NCBI RefSeq assembly: GCF_008831285.2
Contig: NC_045147.1
Coordinates: 7,532,334-7,596,333, forward strand
DNA from: Nymphaea colorata
Taxonomy: Eukaryota > Streptophyta > Magnoliopsida > Nymphaeales > Nymphaeaceae
Reading direction: 5' to 3'
Length of the DNA: 64,000 nt
This document shows, piece after piece, positions 11,720-22,648 of the stretch (positions within the stretch are counted from its first letter, which is position 1; the number at the start of each line of letters is the position of its first letter). A program made the translations under genes and the position numbers. The notes beneath the pieces are model-generated. The model was given only the letters and a program-made list of their open reading frames with translations, made no database searches and had not been told where the DNA came from.

Positions 11720-13490
11720 CAAGCATATATCTGGAATGAGATGTTAAATAAATGAAATGGATCATGTCAATTAATGAGTAATTGGATAAACGAGCTTAAA
11801 TGAGTTGATCTCAAGCTTCGACTTCATCTAATGAGTTGAGCATGCACTGACATTGTGTTTGCACCCTTTCGTGCATTAGAATACATTGTGCAGACAATGG
11901 ATTTGAATTTCAAAATTTATTTTGATTTTGATTGGAAATCTAGGATTTGATTTGGGGAATTGAAAACTTAAACTGGTTTGAAAAATTGAATTTAGTTGAA
12001 AATTATTTTGAATTGATTTGGATGGGGATTTTTAGAAATGGATATGGGAATGGAAATTGAATTTTGGCCCTTAAAATTACAAATTTGTTGATTGAAATTG
12101 TGGATTTTTGAATGTTTAAGCTGATTTAAAATGAAAAGCAAACACCATATTTGGAAATCCATTTTGGGAAGTCTTGAAGAAATCTCTTTTACGAAAATTT
12201 TCAGATTTGAAAACTTTGAGATATTGAAGATCATTGTGAGAATGTTTGCCACTTTGACACAAGCAAAAGACCTAAGTCTTTGTTTCAATACGACTTGATC
12301 ATAATAGCAAATCCAAATTGGTTCAATTTAGTCTCATGGACTGGTGTTTTTGTGTGCTTATTGTAGTGAGTGAGCGTATGTTTGACTAAAGCAAACTACA
12401 AGTTTCGTTGATACTTTGCTCTTTCATCTCTCCATGCATAATATACTTGGTTCTCATAGTGCTGATGGTTTTTTAGAATGTTGGACAGCTTCTAAGTTCA
12501 CAATTGGAATTTTAGATCAAGAGTGTAGTGTGTCTTATTGGAGAGCCCTTGAGATTGGTTTGATTTTTGAAACTAACGTTTTTGGAATTTCTATTTGGTA
12601 TTGGAAAATCTTGTGGATTCAGTTGGCCAAATCTTGCTTATCTATGAAGGTTGTTTTCAGCTTTCAAGCCGAAATGGAGATAATTTTGAAATCTCACTTA
12701 AAAGCCATACTTTGTAGATTTTGAAGCATTTTGACACTTGGGATTTCCCTTTAAGTGTTTCTGAAAATTCAATTCAAACACTTAGTTCTTGACATTATGA
12801 TTTTGAAATCCATTTGGGTTGACAAGTTTTGAAAAACGGATGTTAGCTTTTACAGCTGCAATATAAAGGACTTCCAACTGAAATTTATGTGATTTTGAAT
12901 GTTCATATTTCTTGAAGCTGCTCTTTGAGAATTCTAGGCGTTTTGGAATGCTTAGAAACTGTTCCCAAATTATTTTCGCTTGAAAATGTAGCTTTGACAT
13001 CTGGATTTTGTGAGTTTTGAGAAATGATCCGATCATCCAACACTGTGGATTGATTCTGGTGGTGTTGTCTTTTCTTTTATATAGACCGATTGTGTTTTGA
13101 AATATATTTTTTGGACACGTTGTTTTGGCACGCTTTTGTAAACTTGTAGTGATTTCTGAAAATTTCAGAAACAATAAGATTTGATGCAAGCTCGTTTGAA
13201 TTATTTGTCATGGCAAAGATGGGTTAAAACTCATTGTTTGAGCGAATCCAATCTTGGATTGACTAGAATTAGATGATTGGCCATTTTATCGGGTTTATGA
13301 CGCTATTGGGGCGTGATTGCCATACATTCAAAAAATGAGATTTGATTGGGTATTTGCTGAAATAGTTTGCGTGCATGAATAGATGCTTTAACATGTACAA
13401 TTTTTGTGTAGCCACCCATCTGGACATCATTCTCAGCCTTAATAAAATAAATATAAATCCCACCCCGCTACTAGTTTAAGTAGCACAGAG
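11720..13490. other. Gene-free AT-rich stretch, probably LTR interior
   Basis: Composition resembles U5 of the neighbouring LTRs, read from the minus strand (many AAAATTCAAAA-like runs). The longest ORFs (11,992-12,288 and 12,782-13,189, minus) show no domain and look like chance openings. It may be the R/U5 part of the minus-strand LTR whose right edge is at 17,343. Confidence 0.35.
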
Positions 13491-14960
13491 CTGCTGGAAA
13501 TTGAAAATGGCATCGCTGCTAGCTTAAAGTAGAGAGTAGCATGTTTGATACAGTTAAACGAAGGAGCAGCATGGTTGTGGGCCCGTGGCTGATAAGGAGG
13601 CAGTAAGACTGTTGCTTCTGATTAGAAGCAGTCAGGAGTGGGCCTGATCCCAAGGGCAGCGGGGAACTGTTGATGGAACTTGAACACAACACAGGTCACA
13701 TTGTTTTGAAGCAGAGAAACTGCCTTTGGCTTAGAGGGCAGCTGGATTGCTGCAGTTCTGAACTGAAAATAGCAAGTGAGCTGCTGTTTTGGAATAGGTG
13801 ATCTGCCGAAAATAAGGTGCAGCAATAGAGCCGGTCCAGATTGGGGAATGGCTAGGTCACTGCCACTTGGAGGAGCTGATTTACTGGACGTAGCAGAAGG
13901 GGGCTGTCTGGACCCAAGGAGCGGCAAGGCGGTTGTGGTCTTGAACTAATGAGCAGCAAGGTTGTTGTTGTTTCCTAGCTTGGAAACACTATAGTGCTGC
14001 TGTTCGGTGGGAGAACAGCAGTGATCCGCTAGTCCGAATTTGGAGACAGCAAAGCTGTCGATCAGGATCAGATGTAGGCTGCAGTTTTAGATTTGGAAAC
14101 TGCAAGGAAGTGGCTGTTTGACATCAGCAGAGCTATGGACTTCATGATAGCAAGATATTACTATTGCTTGAGTAGGAAGAGGGCTCACCCGTTGCTTCTT
14201 TGACATCAGCAAGATTGAAAATCTAAGGAATGATTAGTGTGTCTATCTATGGGCGCGAAAAAAAAGTCCAATTCTGAAGTTACTAAGCTGAATGGAAATG
14301 CGGCGAAGTTGGAGACACTGGTTGAAGAACGACTTACTGAAGATGGTTGAAGGCTGAAGGTACCTGTCGCAGATTACCGTAGGTTGAGGCGACGTCTGTT
14401 GAAGAAGCGACAAACAATGGAGTCCCTGTGCTGAAGGCACAGCTAACTTGATTGGATGTGCTGGCGAGCTTGGAGTTGAACGTAAGCTTGGACTAGAGCA
14501 TCCTAACTACTGAAAATGTGCCAAGGCTAGACACCTAGATCGGTGAAAGTGTCTAAGCTCGGAAGCTGAGAGGAGCTTGAGGTAGACATCCATTGCTGGA
14601 GTTGCGGCAGCTGATTAAGGAGCATCTAGCTGGACTTATTTCCTGCGTGACGTAGGTTGAGGGAGCTCAGCCAAAGCCATTAGTTGATGGAATGGAAACA
14701 GCGGGACTGTTTGAAGACGACTAGCTAAAGACGTTAGCTGAACATAACAATGGCTGAAGCAGGTCGCGGTGGCAACAATAGGGAAGTTGTTGGCGATGCC
14801 GGCTGGAAAATGCCGGTTGAAGGAGCAGCAGTTGGAGGCGTTGGCTGGACGAGGAATCAGCTGGGGGCATCCAAGGCAGCTGCGGCAGAGGGAACTGTTG
14901 CTGAAACTGCTGCTGAGAGGATTCTGAAGCAAGTCCGAAGGATCCAGCCTCCACATGAGA
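13490..14960. repeat. Degenerate CAG/CTG-rich short-repeat region
   Basis: A GC-richer island of loosely repeated phrases such as TTTGGAAACTGCAAGG, GAGACAGCAAAGCTG and GCAGCAAGGTTGTTG, then in its second half repeated GTTGAAGG and GCTGAAGG phrases. Both strands have overlapping ORFs (for example 14,636-14,989 minus and 14,750-14,995 plus), a sign of repeat composition rather than a gene. It lies just downstream of a minus-strand TATA box, so it may be the transcribed R/U5 region of an LTR. Confidence 0.45.
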
Positions 14961-14972
14961 TGCCGAATGTGC

Positions 14973-14980
14973 CTTTTATA
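14973..14980 (-). promoter_or_regulatory. Minus-strand TATA box of an LTR
   Basis: Reads CTATAAAAGGC on the minus strand, placed between the repeat-bearing U3 to its right and the CAG-rich stretch to its left. Confidence 0.4.
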
Positions 14981-14983
14981 GAG

Positions 14984-17343
14984 CTTCAACTGTAGGTATT
15001 AATGGACTCCGTAGGAACTTGGTCCGTTCAGCTTGGGGACCAATGACTTGATTGAGAGAGTCATTTCTCTCAACTAAAGATGAGTGGGAGGGAGGCTGCA
15101 CCCAGCTGGCAGCCCTTTTTCCATAAATGGTCCATCATAAGATGGATCAATTTAAGGTTTTTTTGTTTTGGAAAAGAGCTAACTTAATTAAGTTAGGCTT
15201 GGTTTTCAATTAGAATCATTCAATATAATTCTAAAAGAAAGAGATAAGGAGAGCACGCCCACATGAGGCTGCTCCATAACTTGTTCTTTAAAAACGGAAG
15301 CAAGCCAGCCTTAATTGAGCTGGTTTTGTTTAAGATTAAAATCATATTACAACAAGAGATCTTAAAAAGAAGAGGATTACGCTACCACTTGGGTGGCTCC
15401 TTGATTGATTAAAAAATAGGATCAGCTTAATTGAGGCTAATCTCATTCTTAACCTTAAGACCCTTTTCAAAGAAAATTTTGAAAAGAGTAAGAGAACACG
15501 CCTCATTTGGGTGGCTCTTTAATCAGGACTTGAAAATGAAGTCAGCTTTAATTAATCTTATCTGCTTTTGTTCAAAATCTTTAGATTTTTCAAAAGAATT
15601 TGGAAGTTTAGTAGAGTACGACCACTTCGGCGACTCTTCGATTTGAGGAAATTCCAGCTTTTACAAGCTGTTTTGAGAATTTCGAAGTTGAAGACTAGCT
15701 CCTCTTTCAGAACACATCAACTTTTAAGTTGGTTTTAAAATAATTTAAAATGATATTACAAGTGGAGAGGACCTCACCCCAAGCGAAATATTCCCAATTT
15801 GTTTTGATTCAAATTGTTTTCTTCTTGATTATTACTTGAAATGATTTTAAGGAAGAAGAGAGAGAGAGAGCATGCCAATGGGGGCAGCTCTTTAAACTTG
15901 TCCCTCTAAGTCAGCTCTAATTGAGCTGGTTTAGATTCTTTTCTTTTTCTTCGTTTTGAAACTAAGCTAACTAAAGAAAGTTAGCTTGGGTTCATGATTG
16001 AATCTTTTCAAGAACACTCTCCCTCAAGAGAGAGTAAAGCAGAGCACGCCAATAGGCAGCTGCTCTTTGAGTGAGCCTTGGAAACATACTTTGATTAAGC
16101 TGGTTTGCTTTTAATTTACAATCAATTGAAACGACTTGAAAATAGAGAGAAAGAAAGCATGCCCAAGTTGGCTGCTCTAATTAAAAATTTAGAAAATATA
16201 CCAGCTTTAAATAGCTGGTTTTGGAAATTACTCATAGTAATATGAAGAGAGAGCTGCGTCAAGAAAGAAACTACTCTTTAAAATGTTTTGAAAACCTACC
16301 ATCTTAATTATTTTTTTTTGGATTTTAATAATTCAAAGTAGTTTTGAAAAAGGTGAAAGAAGCTATTCCCAAGTGAACTACTCTTTTGATTGCATTTCAA
16401 AATCATACCACTTTGATTAAGTTGGTTTTATCTAAAAAACATTCAAAGATGAATTTTAAAGAGAGAACCTCGTCTAAATGAAGTTCTAATTAGAATTGTT
16501 AAAATCATTCTCGAGAAAGATACACCCAAATGGGATTCTCTCTTTAATTGAGTTAATCTCATTTTAGGTTAATTTTTTTAGGAGAAAGAGAATTGATTTT
16601 AAATTCTCTTTAATCATTTTCTTACTTGGAATCCAACCAAACAAAAACTAACTTCCAACTTCGAAATTTGGAAATAGGTGACATGGTAAGAAGATTAAAT
16701 CTTTTTAAAAAAAATTGAAATTTTGAAATTCATTGACCTACCTAGCCACATGCACGAGCTAGGTGAGGCTAGACTCAGTCAAAGCCCACGGAGGCTTCGA
16801 TTTTTGTAATTTTCATTCTACGCATTGATTTTTTATCTATTTCTCGTCTCAATCATATTTTTGCTATTTACCAATTTGAATGATCTTTTTCGATGAGCGT
16901 GTGCCAATTTGATTGACTTATTTATTGAGTGTGTTCAATTGCTCAGTAATCCAAGCTCTTTCAGCTTGTTTGAATTGTGCCATGATATCTTATAACGTAA
17001 ATTGATTCGAGGCAACCTTATATTAAGGTTTCTGTGATTTAGGATTGTCAAGGATATTTTGATCCAAAATTCTGGCCTTATTTAAGTTAAAGTTCTAACT
17101 TAGCCTAGATTAGTATTTTAGATATGAAATGAAATTGAATTTCAAACTTTGTTAGGAGATTTGATTTTGCAATTCAAGATTCTAACTTGAATGAGAGTTG
17201 AAAATAAGATTGATCCATAGAATTAGGCTAGGACTGGATTGGATAGGCATCGAAGTGGGTTACTTCAAATTTCGTCTAAAATATTTGGTAAAATTTCCAA
17301 AACTGCCACTGTGAAAATTTGGAAAAAAATTTGTGTGTTAACA
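14984..17343 (-). repeat. U3 of a minus-strand Tat-family LTR
   Basis: Read on the minus strand, the right edge starts TGTTAACACACAAATTTTTT, matching the LTR start at 3584 (TGTTAACACCCCAAATTTTT). No polypurine tract adjoins it (17,344 on), so it is a 5' or solo LTR. It holds an array of subrepeats (15,248-16,560) and ends at a TATA box. The left end of the whole LTR could not be placed. Confidence 0.5.
15248..16560. repeat. Degenerate tandem array, about 11 units of roughly 100-125 bp
   Basis: Each unit has an AGAG(A)GCAYGCC-like phrase, a GGCTGCTCTTTA-like phrase, and an inverted pair around AATT such as CAGCTCTAATTGAGCTG. Anchors fall near 15,252, 15,375, 15,495, 15,617, 15,765, 15,870, 16,043, 16,157, 16,253, 16,362, 16,468 and 16,520. 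Units are strongly diverged. No coding sequence. Confidence 0.7.
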
Positions 17344-17379
17344 CATTGTCAAGCTCATGATGAGCAATCTGGGAGTCAT

Positions 17380-17418
17380 GCCGAGGTTGGGCTCAACTCG
17401 ACTCGTGTGCAACCCTGC
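17380..17418 (-). mobile_element. hAT-like element end (fragment)
   Basis: On the minus strand this reads AGGGTTGCACACGAGTCGAG then TTGAGC. The same terminus, AGGGCTGCACACGAGTCGAG, occurs at the right edge of the region at 43,440-43,690. This type of end is common in plant hAT-related MITEs. The other end was not found here. Confidence 0.35.
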
Positions 17419-18398
17419 CACAGAGACAATGATGCAGCCACGACACAAATTCTTTCCTTGCTTCCTTGTTGTCCATGTATATCTTTTAAGTGCCCTATCT
17501 GAAAAAAAATTGATGTGTTTTAATGATCATTTCAACAATCAACTTCTCTCATAATGTTATCTATACTACCTAGAATTTTCTTAATATCAGGCAATTTTAT
17601 TTTTTAATTAGCTGATAATGAATTTGAAATTTGACATTTAAACCCTTTGGGCCTTCTACTCTCACATAAAGTTCTTGCCTAATTTGGAGCAAGGCTCACA
17701 TATTTTAAAAAAAAATGCAATTTGAATGGCCCAAATAGAAATAATAGATAATGTAACCCTAATTATTCTAGAGGAGAGCTATAAGAGGATTCCAAACAAA
17801 ATAAAATGGATGGCGATGGCCTGCCTTCTAGGTTTGAAGAGCAGCAAGCTTCTGGACTATGCTTTCTTATTTGAGAAACTTTTTCAACTGTGTCAGCTAT
17901 GACACTTTATGAGAAGAAAAATTAACTTTATATGTAAAACTCTGCCTTATCACTAGCATAATAAGAAACTTTATACCATAATAGCAGTCGCATGTGCATA
18001 GACACCCAAAACCATGATATATGAATGATCAGTTCATAAGAAATATGTTCCTACGCCCATCACTTGCATCAAATGAAGACCTATGTCACCAAATTGGTTA
18101 GCAAAGGCCTTTGATAGCATTTGTTGATATATCTTACATTGAAAGAAGATAACAATTTTAAAGGATTCAAAAACATAAAAAGCTAACCATAGATTAAAAT
18201 AGTTAGGTTCACCTACTAGAAACTTGTCATTGTCATCATTACTACTCTAAAGACATGAAAAGCAAAATCTCTGGGCTGATGGTAGAAAGGTCTGTGACAT
18301 AATTTAACTGTTTATGGTTCAAATGCTGCATAAGTTCAGACCTTTTTTGTGGCTTCACTAGCACAACAAAAATGATGTTGTTATTGTTTAGGGTCAAA

Positions 18399-18456
<58 letters not shown>

Positions 18457-20095
18457 TTGTGTGTGTGTGTGTGTACCACAAATGTCCATAATGAGAAAGA
18501 CCTTCAAGTGCTTGCTTACTATGTCGTTGCTCAACATAAGTTCTTCGGCAATGTGCTTGATTTTTTCAAGTGTATGCATGGACTTAATGTTGTGAAAGTA
18601 CTGATAATTTCTGAAATGCATTAATTTTTAATATTATTGTGATCTGATTTTATGCTTAAATCTCATGTTTGTGTTTGTGTAGGCTCAAGGAGTTGCACTT
18701 TGAATTTGATCGAAATCATACATAAAATGATGAAACTATATATAAAATAGTGAAATTTGAGTCCTAAGGGTAATCATCTTTTTCTATCTTAAACCATATT
18801 TTTGGTTGAATATAGGCACTTGAATCCTATCTTGAATTCGCTTAAAGTTGCTACATTTTATTTTGATAAATTTAGGTTTAAGAAGAAACTAGATTAATTA
18901 ATAAGAAATAAACAAAATGTCAATGTTTCCGTAAAAAAGCAAGTTAATCGACATGATTTTTTTTAAAAAAGTAAAAGTTATATGAGCTAGGGTGAAACCC
19001 TAACTCATTTTTTCTATGAGATAAGTTTAGGTTAGCTGGCAGTAACCAAGTTTAGACAAAAAAGTAGATATGCTTAATTTTTAAATCAAACTGTTATAGA
19101 GAGAGAAAGTGCATGTTATGCATGAATGTTTTTTATTTTGTTTTCTTGTTATAGTTTGATAGTTTGGAGTATTGCTTCTTGAAAATTTACAGTTTGTAAT
19201 GGTTGCTTGCTTGGTTTTAATGTCATTTTGTATTTTAGCAACCTACAATAGTGGGTTGCATATTTTGAGTTAATGAAAAAAGAACAAGAAAACTAGTCTA
19301 GGTTTGTATTTTGTATTAATAACCAGTTAGCATATACATACATGAGCTTGCATGGAAAGTATCTTGTTTTTGTAATGGGCAGCATTATTAGTTTCCATTT
19401 TGCTTTCTAACATGTTGCACAACTGAATACTCTTTTTTAGACAATTCACAATCTACTCGTTGGGGAAGTGGAGCAACCACAAGGAGATTGAAGGCTGCAC
19501 ATATTAGGGGAGATTGATGTGTGCCATGGAAGATCAATGAGTTCAACTGTCTTCAAAAAGCTGCCATGTTTAGATTTAGGCTTGTCTCTACTTTATTTGT
19601 TTTACTTTTCTAGAACATTTTGTATATGAAAGGTATGCATGCAACACTATTGAACTCATTGTTTTATTTGAATCATTGCAATATGAGCATTTCTCTAGTA
19701 TTACAATTCTTGTCTATCTTGTTTTCACATGAAGTTGTCAATCGGGACTATTTAAATTGATACTCAACAATTGCCCCCAGAGTTCAACCCAAACTCACTA
19801 GTTGTAAAATCTAGTAAATATAACTTGCACATGGTTCACATTGTATTGCAATATGATATTTGATTTTATATTTGAACTAACATTGGAAATAGATTGTGAA
19901 TTATATCTACATCCAAAATTGTACCAAGTACCACTTCTTTCTTTCAATCTAGAGCCAAAGTGTTTGATGTGAAAAGATGGAGAGCTAGAGGGATCAAAAT
20001 GTTCAAGATAGACCCACCTAATTGTTGCCAGAGTACTTTGTCCCAACAAAGTACTATTTGGGTTAAGACATGAAGTAGAAGCCATTCCATATGAA
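17419..20095. other. Gene-free stretch
   Basis: AT-rich DNA with a microsatellite at 18,401-18,475. Apart from that no gene, domain or element border was recognised. Confidence 0.5.
18401..18475. repeat. Composite (CA)n-(TA)n-(TG)n microsatellite
   Basis: (AC)20 at 18,401-18,440, then (AT)8 to 18,456, then a (GT) run to about 18,475. The outer arms are complementary, so the single strand can fold back. Confidence 0.95.
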
Positions 20096-20139
20096 GTGAA
20101 GGCCAACTTTATTTTCATGGTTTCATCCTTCATGGCCTT

Positions 20140-20487
20140 AGCCACAAGGTGTCCTTGTAAGCATATTTATGAGTTCTTAGACATGTGCATTGCTCTTGCA
20201 ATAAATGTTGGGGACTATGCTTTGAAAATCACATTTGTTTTCATTCTCTCTCAAGGACAAACTAAGCATGGATATAGATTGTTAGATTTAGTGAGGATCA
20301 AAAGTTGGGAATAGCCTTAGCGTGGGGCAAGATTAATCGGTATAGACACACAATCATCACATTCCTTGAATCAAAAGGTCAGCAATTTCATGAAGCATGG
20401 GAGCATATCAAGGACCTTCTAAAGAAGTGCCCATACCATCAAGTTGTCAAATCACAAGTTCTCCAGTATTTTCACATGGACTACTAG
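20140..20487 (+). pseudogene. gag: Athila/Tat-type gag fragment
   Basis: Two adjoining frames give a retrotransposon gag domain (capsid region of Ty3/gypsy elements). The first (about 20,140-20,310) has CKHIYEFLDMC and then a YALKITFVF phrase, the position of the usual IKLRLFPFSL. The second (20,305-20,487) has FLESKGQQFHEAWEHIKDLL, KKCPYHQV and VLQYFHMDY, matching the family pattern of a QxxGExxxEAWERFKDLL, CPHH and QxFYxGL block. Premature stops and a frame change show decay. The rest of the element is missing; another LTR begins about 100 bases to the right and may have interrupted it. Confidence 0.7.
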
Positions 20488-21059
20488 AGAAGCGTTGGTG
20501 AGTGAGTGTATAAAATGATCTTTGAAAATGATTAAAATTCATCTTTGCAAGATCACCATTTCATAGAAGTTTCTAGAAGAATAATTAAGTAACTATAAAC
20601 ACACCAAATTTTTTACCATAACCAAATGATCAATTTCCCTCTCTACAAGGAGACTTTGGATTGAGCTTTTAGAACTGATTTCAAATGTGGGAGAGGGTCC
20701 TAGAAAACTTGGGTCAAACCTATATTATTTAGGTGCATGAAGTTTAAACTAGAATCACTTAGGTTTGCCCCTGAATATAAAAAAAAATGAGAAACCTTGG
20801 TAATGATTTAGAACAAACTTAAATAGGGTAATTCGTAACTCTACAAGTCTCCTGAAATAGTTAGAGTCAACTCACCTGCCTTTTTTACCAAATTGAGTTA
20901 GCTTACCTCATGTCAAGTCACACAAACCTAAAACTACAATTTTTTGTTTAACCATATATTTTTAAGTCCAACCAAGTTCAAGATTGGTTTACTTTAGTGG
21001 AAAGAAAGTTTTTTTTCACACTTTGAGTTACTAGACTCAAATTTTGAGTCTTGAAGCAC

Positions 21060-21405
21060 TATCACTCTTGTTTTTCAAGGGTTTAAGCTGAAATTTGAGG
21101 TCAACCCAATGGAGTGAGTTGAAATCAAGCTAGGATCAGGTTTATCATATATAAATCTATCATTCCTCAGCTCTTTGAGTTCATTCATGCTGGCTGGAGT
21201 TCAAATCAGTTCTGAAGGTCTCAAAGCCCACTTTCTCTCCTATTTTACAAAGGTATGAACTGAATTTGAGGTCAGCCCGATTGAGTTAACTGAAACTAAG
21301 ATAAGATCATGTTTATATATAAATCTATCTTCCACAATTTGGTTTGAGATTATTCATCTTAGTTTGAGTTCAATTCAGTTCCTAAGGTTCTAAAACTCAT
21401 TCATA
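21060..21405 (+). repeat. 171-bp tandem duplication in U3
   Basis: The anchor AATTTGAGGTCAACCC at 21,092 returns as AATTTGAGGTCAGCCC at 21,263. Each unit also has TATATAAATCTATC and GAGTTCAAxTCAGTTC. Confidence 0.75.
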
Positions 21406-21714
21406 GTACATGCTACACTTTCTAATCATTGTGGAGGTCACTTCATCCAAGTTAGATCAAAATTTTCTTATCTTTCAACATATCCTTATTGGTAAGTGGT
21501 TTGCCTAAGCACCCACAACTCCACGAGTGAGAATTCCAATGATAACCTGATTTTTCAAACCCTCTACAGTTTCTCTTTATAATTTGGGATTTCAAATCAC
21601 ATACAATTAGAAAAATATTTTTAGGGCAATCAGTAAGAAAGTTTCAGTGAACTTTTAACCAAAGTAGATTGGTCTAGTCAAATCAACCACACTCATATGA
21701 AGCCCTAAAATCAC

Positions 21715-22300
21715 ACACAAGGGTAAAATAGATATTTTCTTTTGAGCCATGTTCCTGTATACAAACATAGGACATATGCCACATATACCTTAGTTTATGG
21801 CTTTCTATGATGCCTAGAGCTTTAGCCCAAGTCAAATTTTATGCTTGCTTGAGTCCAAAACTTACACTAAGGGTAAAACAATCATTTTTTTTAAATCACA
21901 TTTTTGGCATAAACTCAAGTTATTATATATACCTAAGTTTATTGCTTTCTTTGATTTATAGACCTTCAAATTGAACCAAATCCATGATATGAGTATGTCT
22001 CGATCCAAGATGACACCCATAGGTTTTTCCATCTAAGTGTTGGTTATATTTCATATATACCTAAGTTTATGAAGATTATCATTTTCAGATCTCTAGAACT
22101 CTAGTTTGAAACCCTTTTTCCACTTCAAATTCATCATAAGATACCCATATCTACAACCAAGGCAAAATTGGCATTTCATTTCAAACGATACCCTCTTCAA
22201 CTTATGATTATATTACGTACAACAAAGTTCATCATATTTCAGATCTTTGGAGCCTCAATTCTATTCTCTTTTTCCATATTTTAGATCCACGATCTATTTC
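21715..22300 (+). repeat. About 140-150-bp tandem subrepeats in U3 (4 units)
   Basis: Anchors GGGTAAAATAGAT (21,721), GGGTAAAACAATC (21,871), the diverged AGGTTTTTCC (22,021) and GGCAAAATTGGC (22,161) are each followed by a TATATACCTAAGTTTATxG-like phrase and CTTTxGAT or CTCTAGA in the first three units, with decay in the fourth. Confidence 0.65.
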
Positions 22301-22640
22301 ATCTTGATCGACATCTCTTTTTCTAAATTTTAGATTTCAATATCATAATTTGATCCAGATCTTAATATCATATCATATCACACTTGATTTTGTTCAATAT
22401 GCCAGATGTCAATCCCAATAGATGCTGAGGACATGCATAATTCTGTGCTAATCAATCTACTTTAGGTAGAATCATGATTGGTGTTCACATGGCTCCAAAA
22501 CAAACATTTCTCTGATTTGGTCTCATGTATAATATAATGTTTTTAATGTTTTATCATATGGTTTGGTTGGGGGCTCAATCCCCTAAGAAATTTTAGTCAT
22601 GTATTGATCCTTGGGAGTAAAATTTTCTCTCTCCTCAAGC

Positions 22641-22648
22641 TATAAATT
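22641..22648 (+). promoter_or_regulatory. TATA box in third LTR
   Basis: TATAAATT following a CT-rich stretch (CTCTCTCCTCAAGC), about 2.05 kb into the LTR and downstream of the subrepeats. Confidence 0.45.

Noticed and set aside
12782-13189. 135-codon minus-strand ORF
   Set aside because: Lysine-rich translation of AT-rich LTR-like DNA, with no domain.
14636-14995. ORFs of 117, 77 and 81 codons on both strands over the same bases
   Set aside because: Open frames on both strands in a CAG/CTG-rich repeat; no domain and a better reading as LTR R/U5 sequence.
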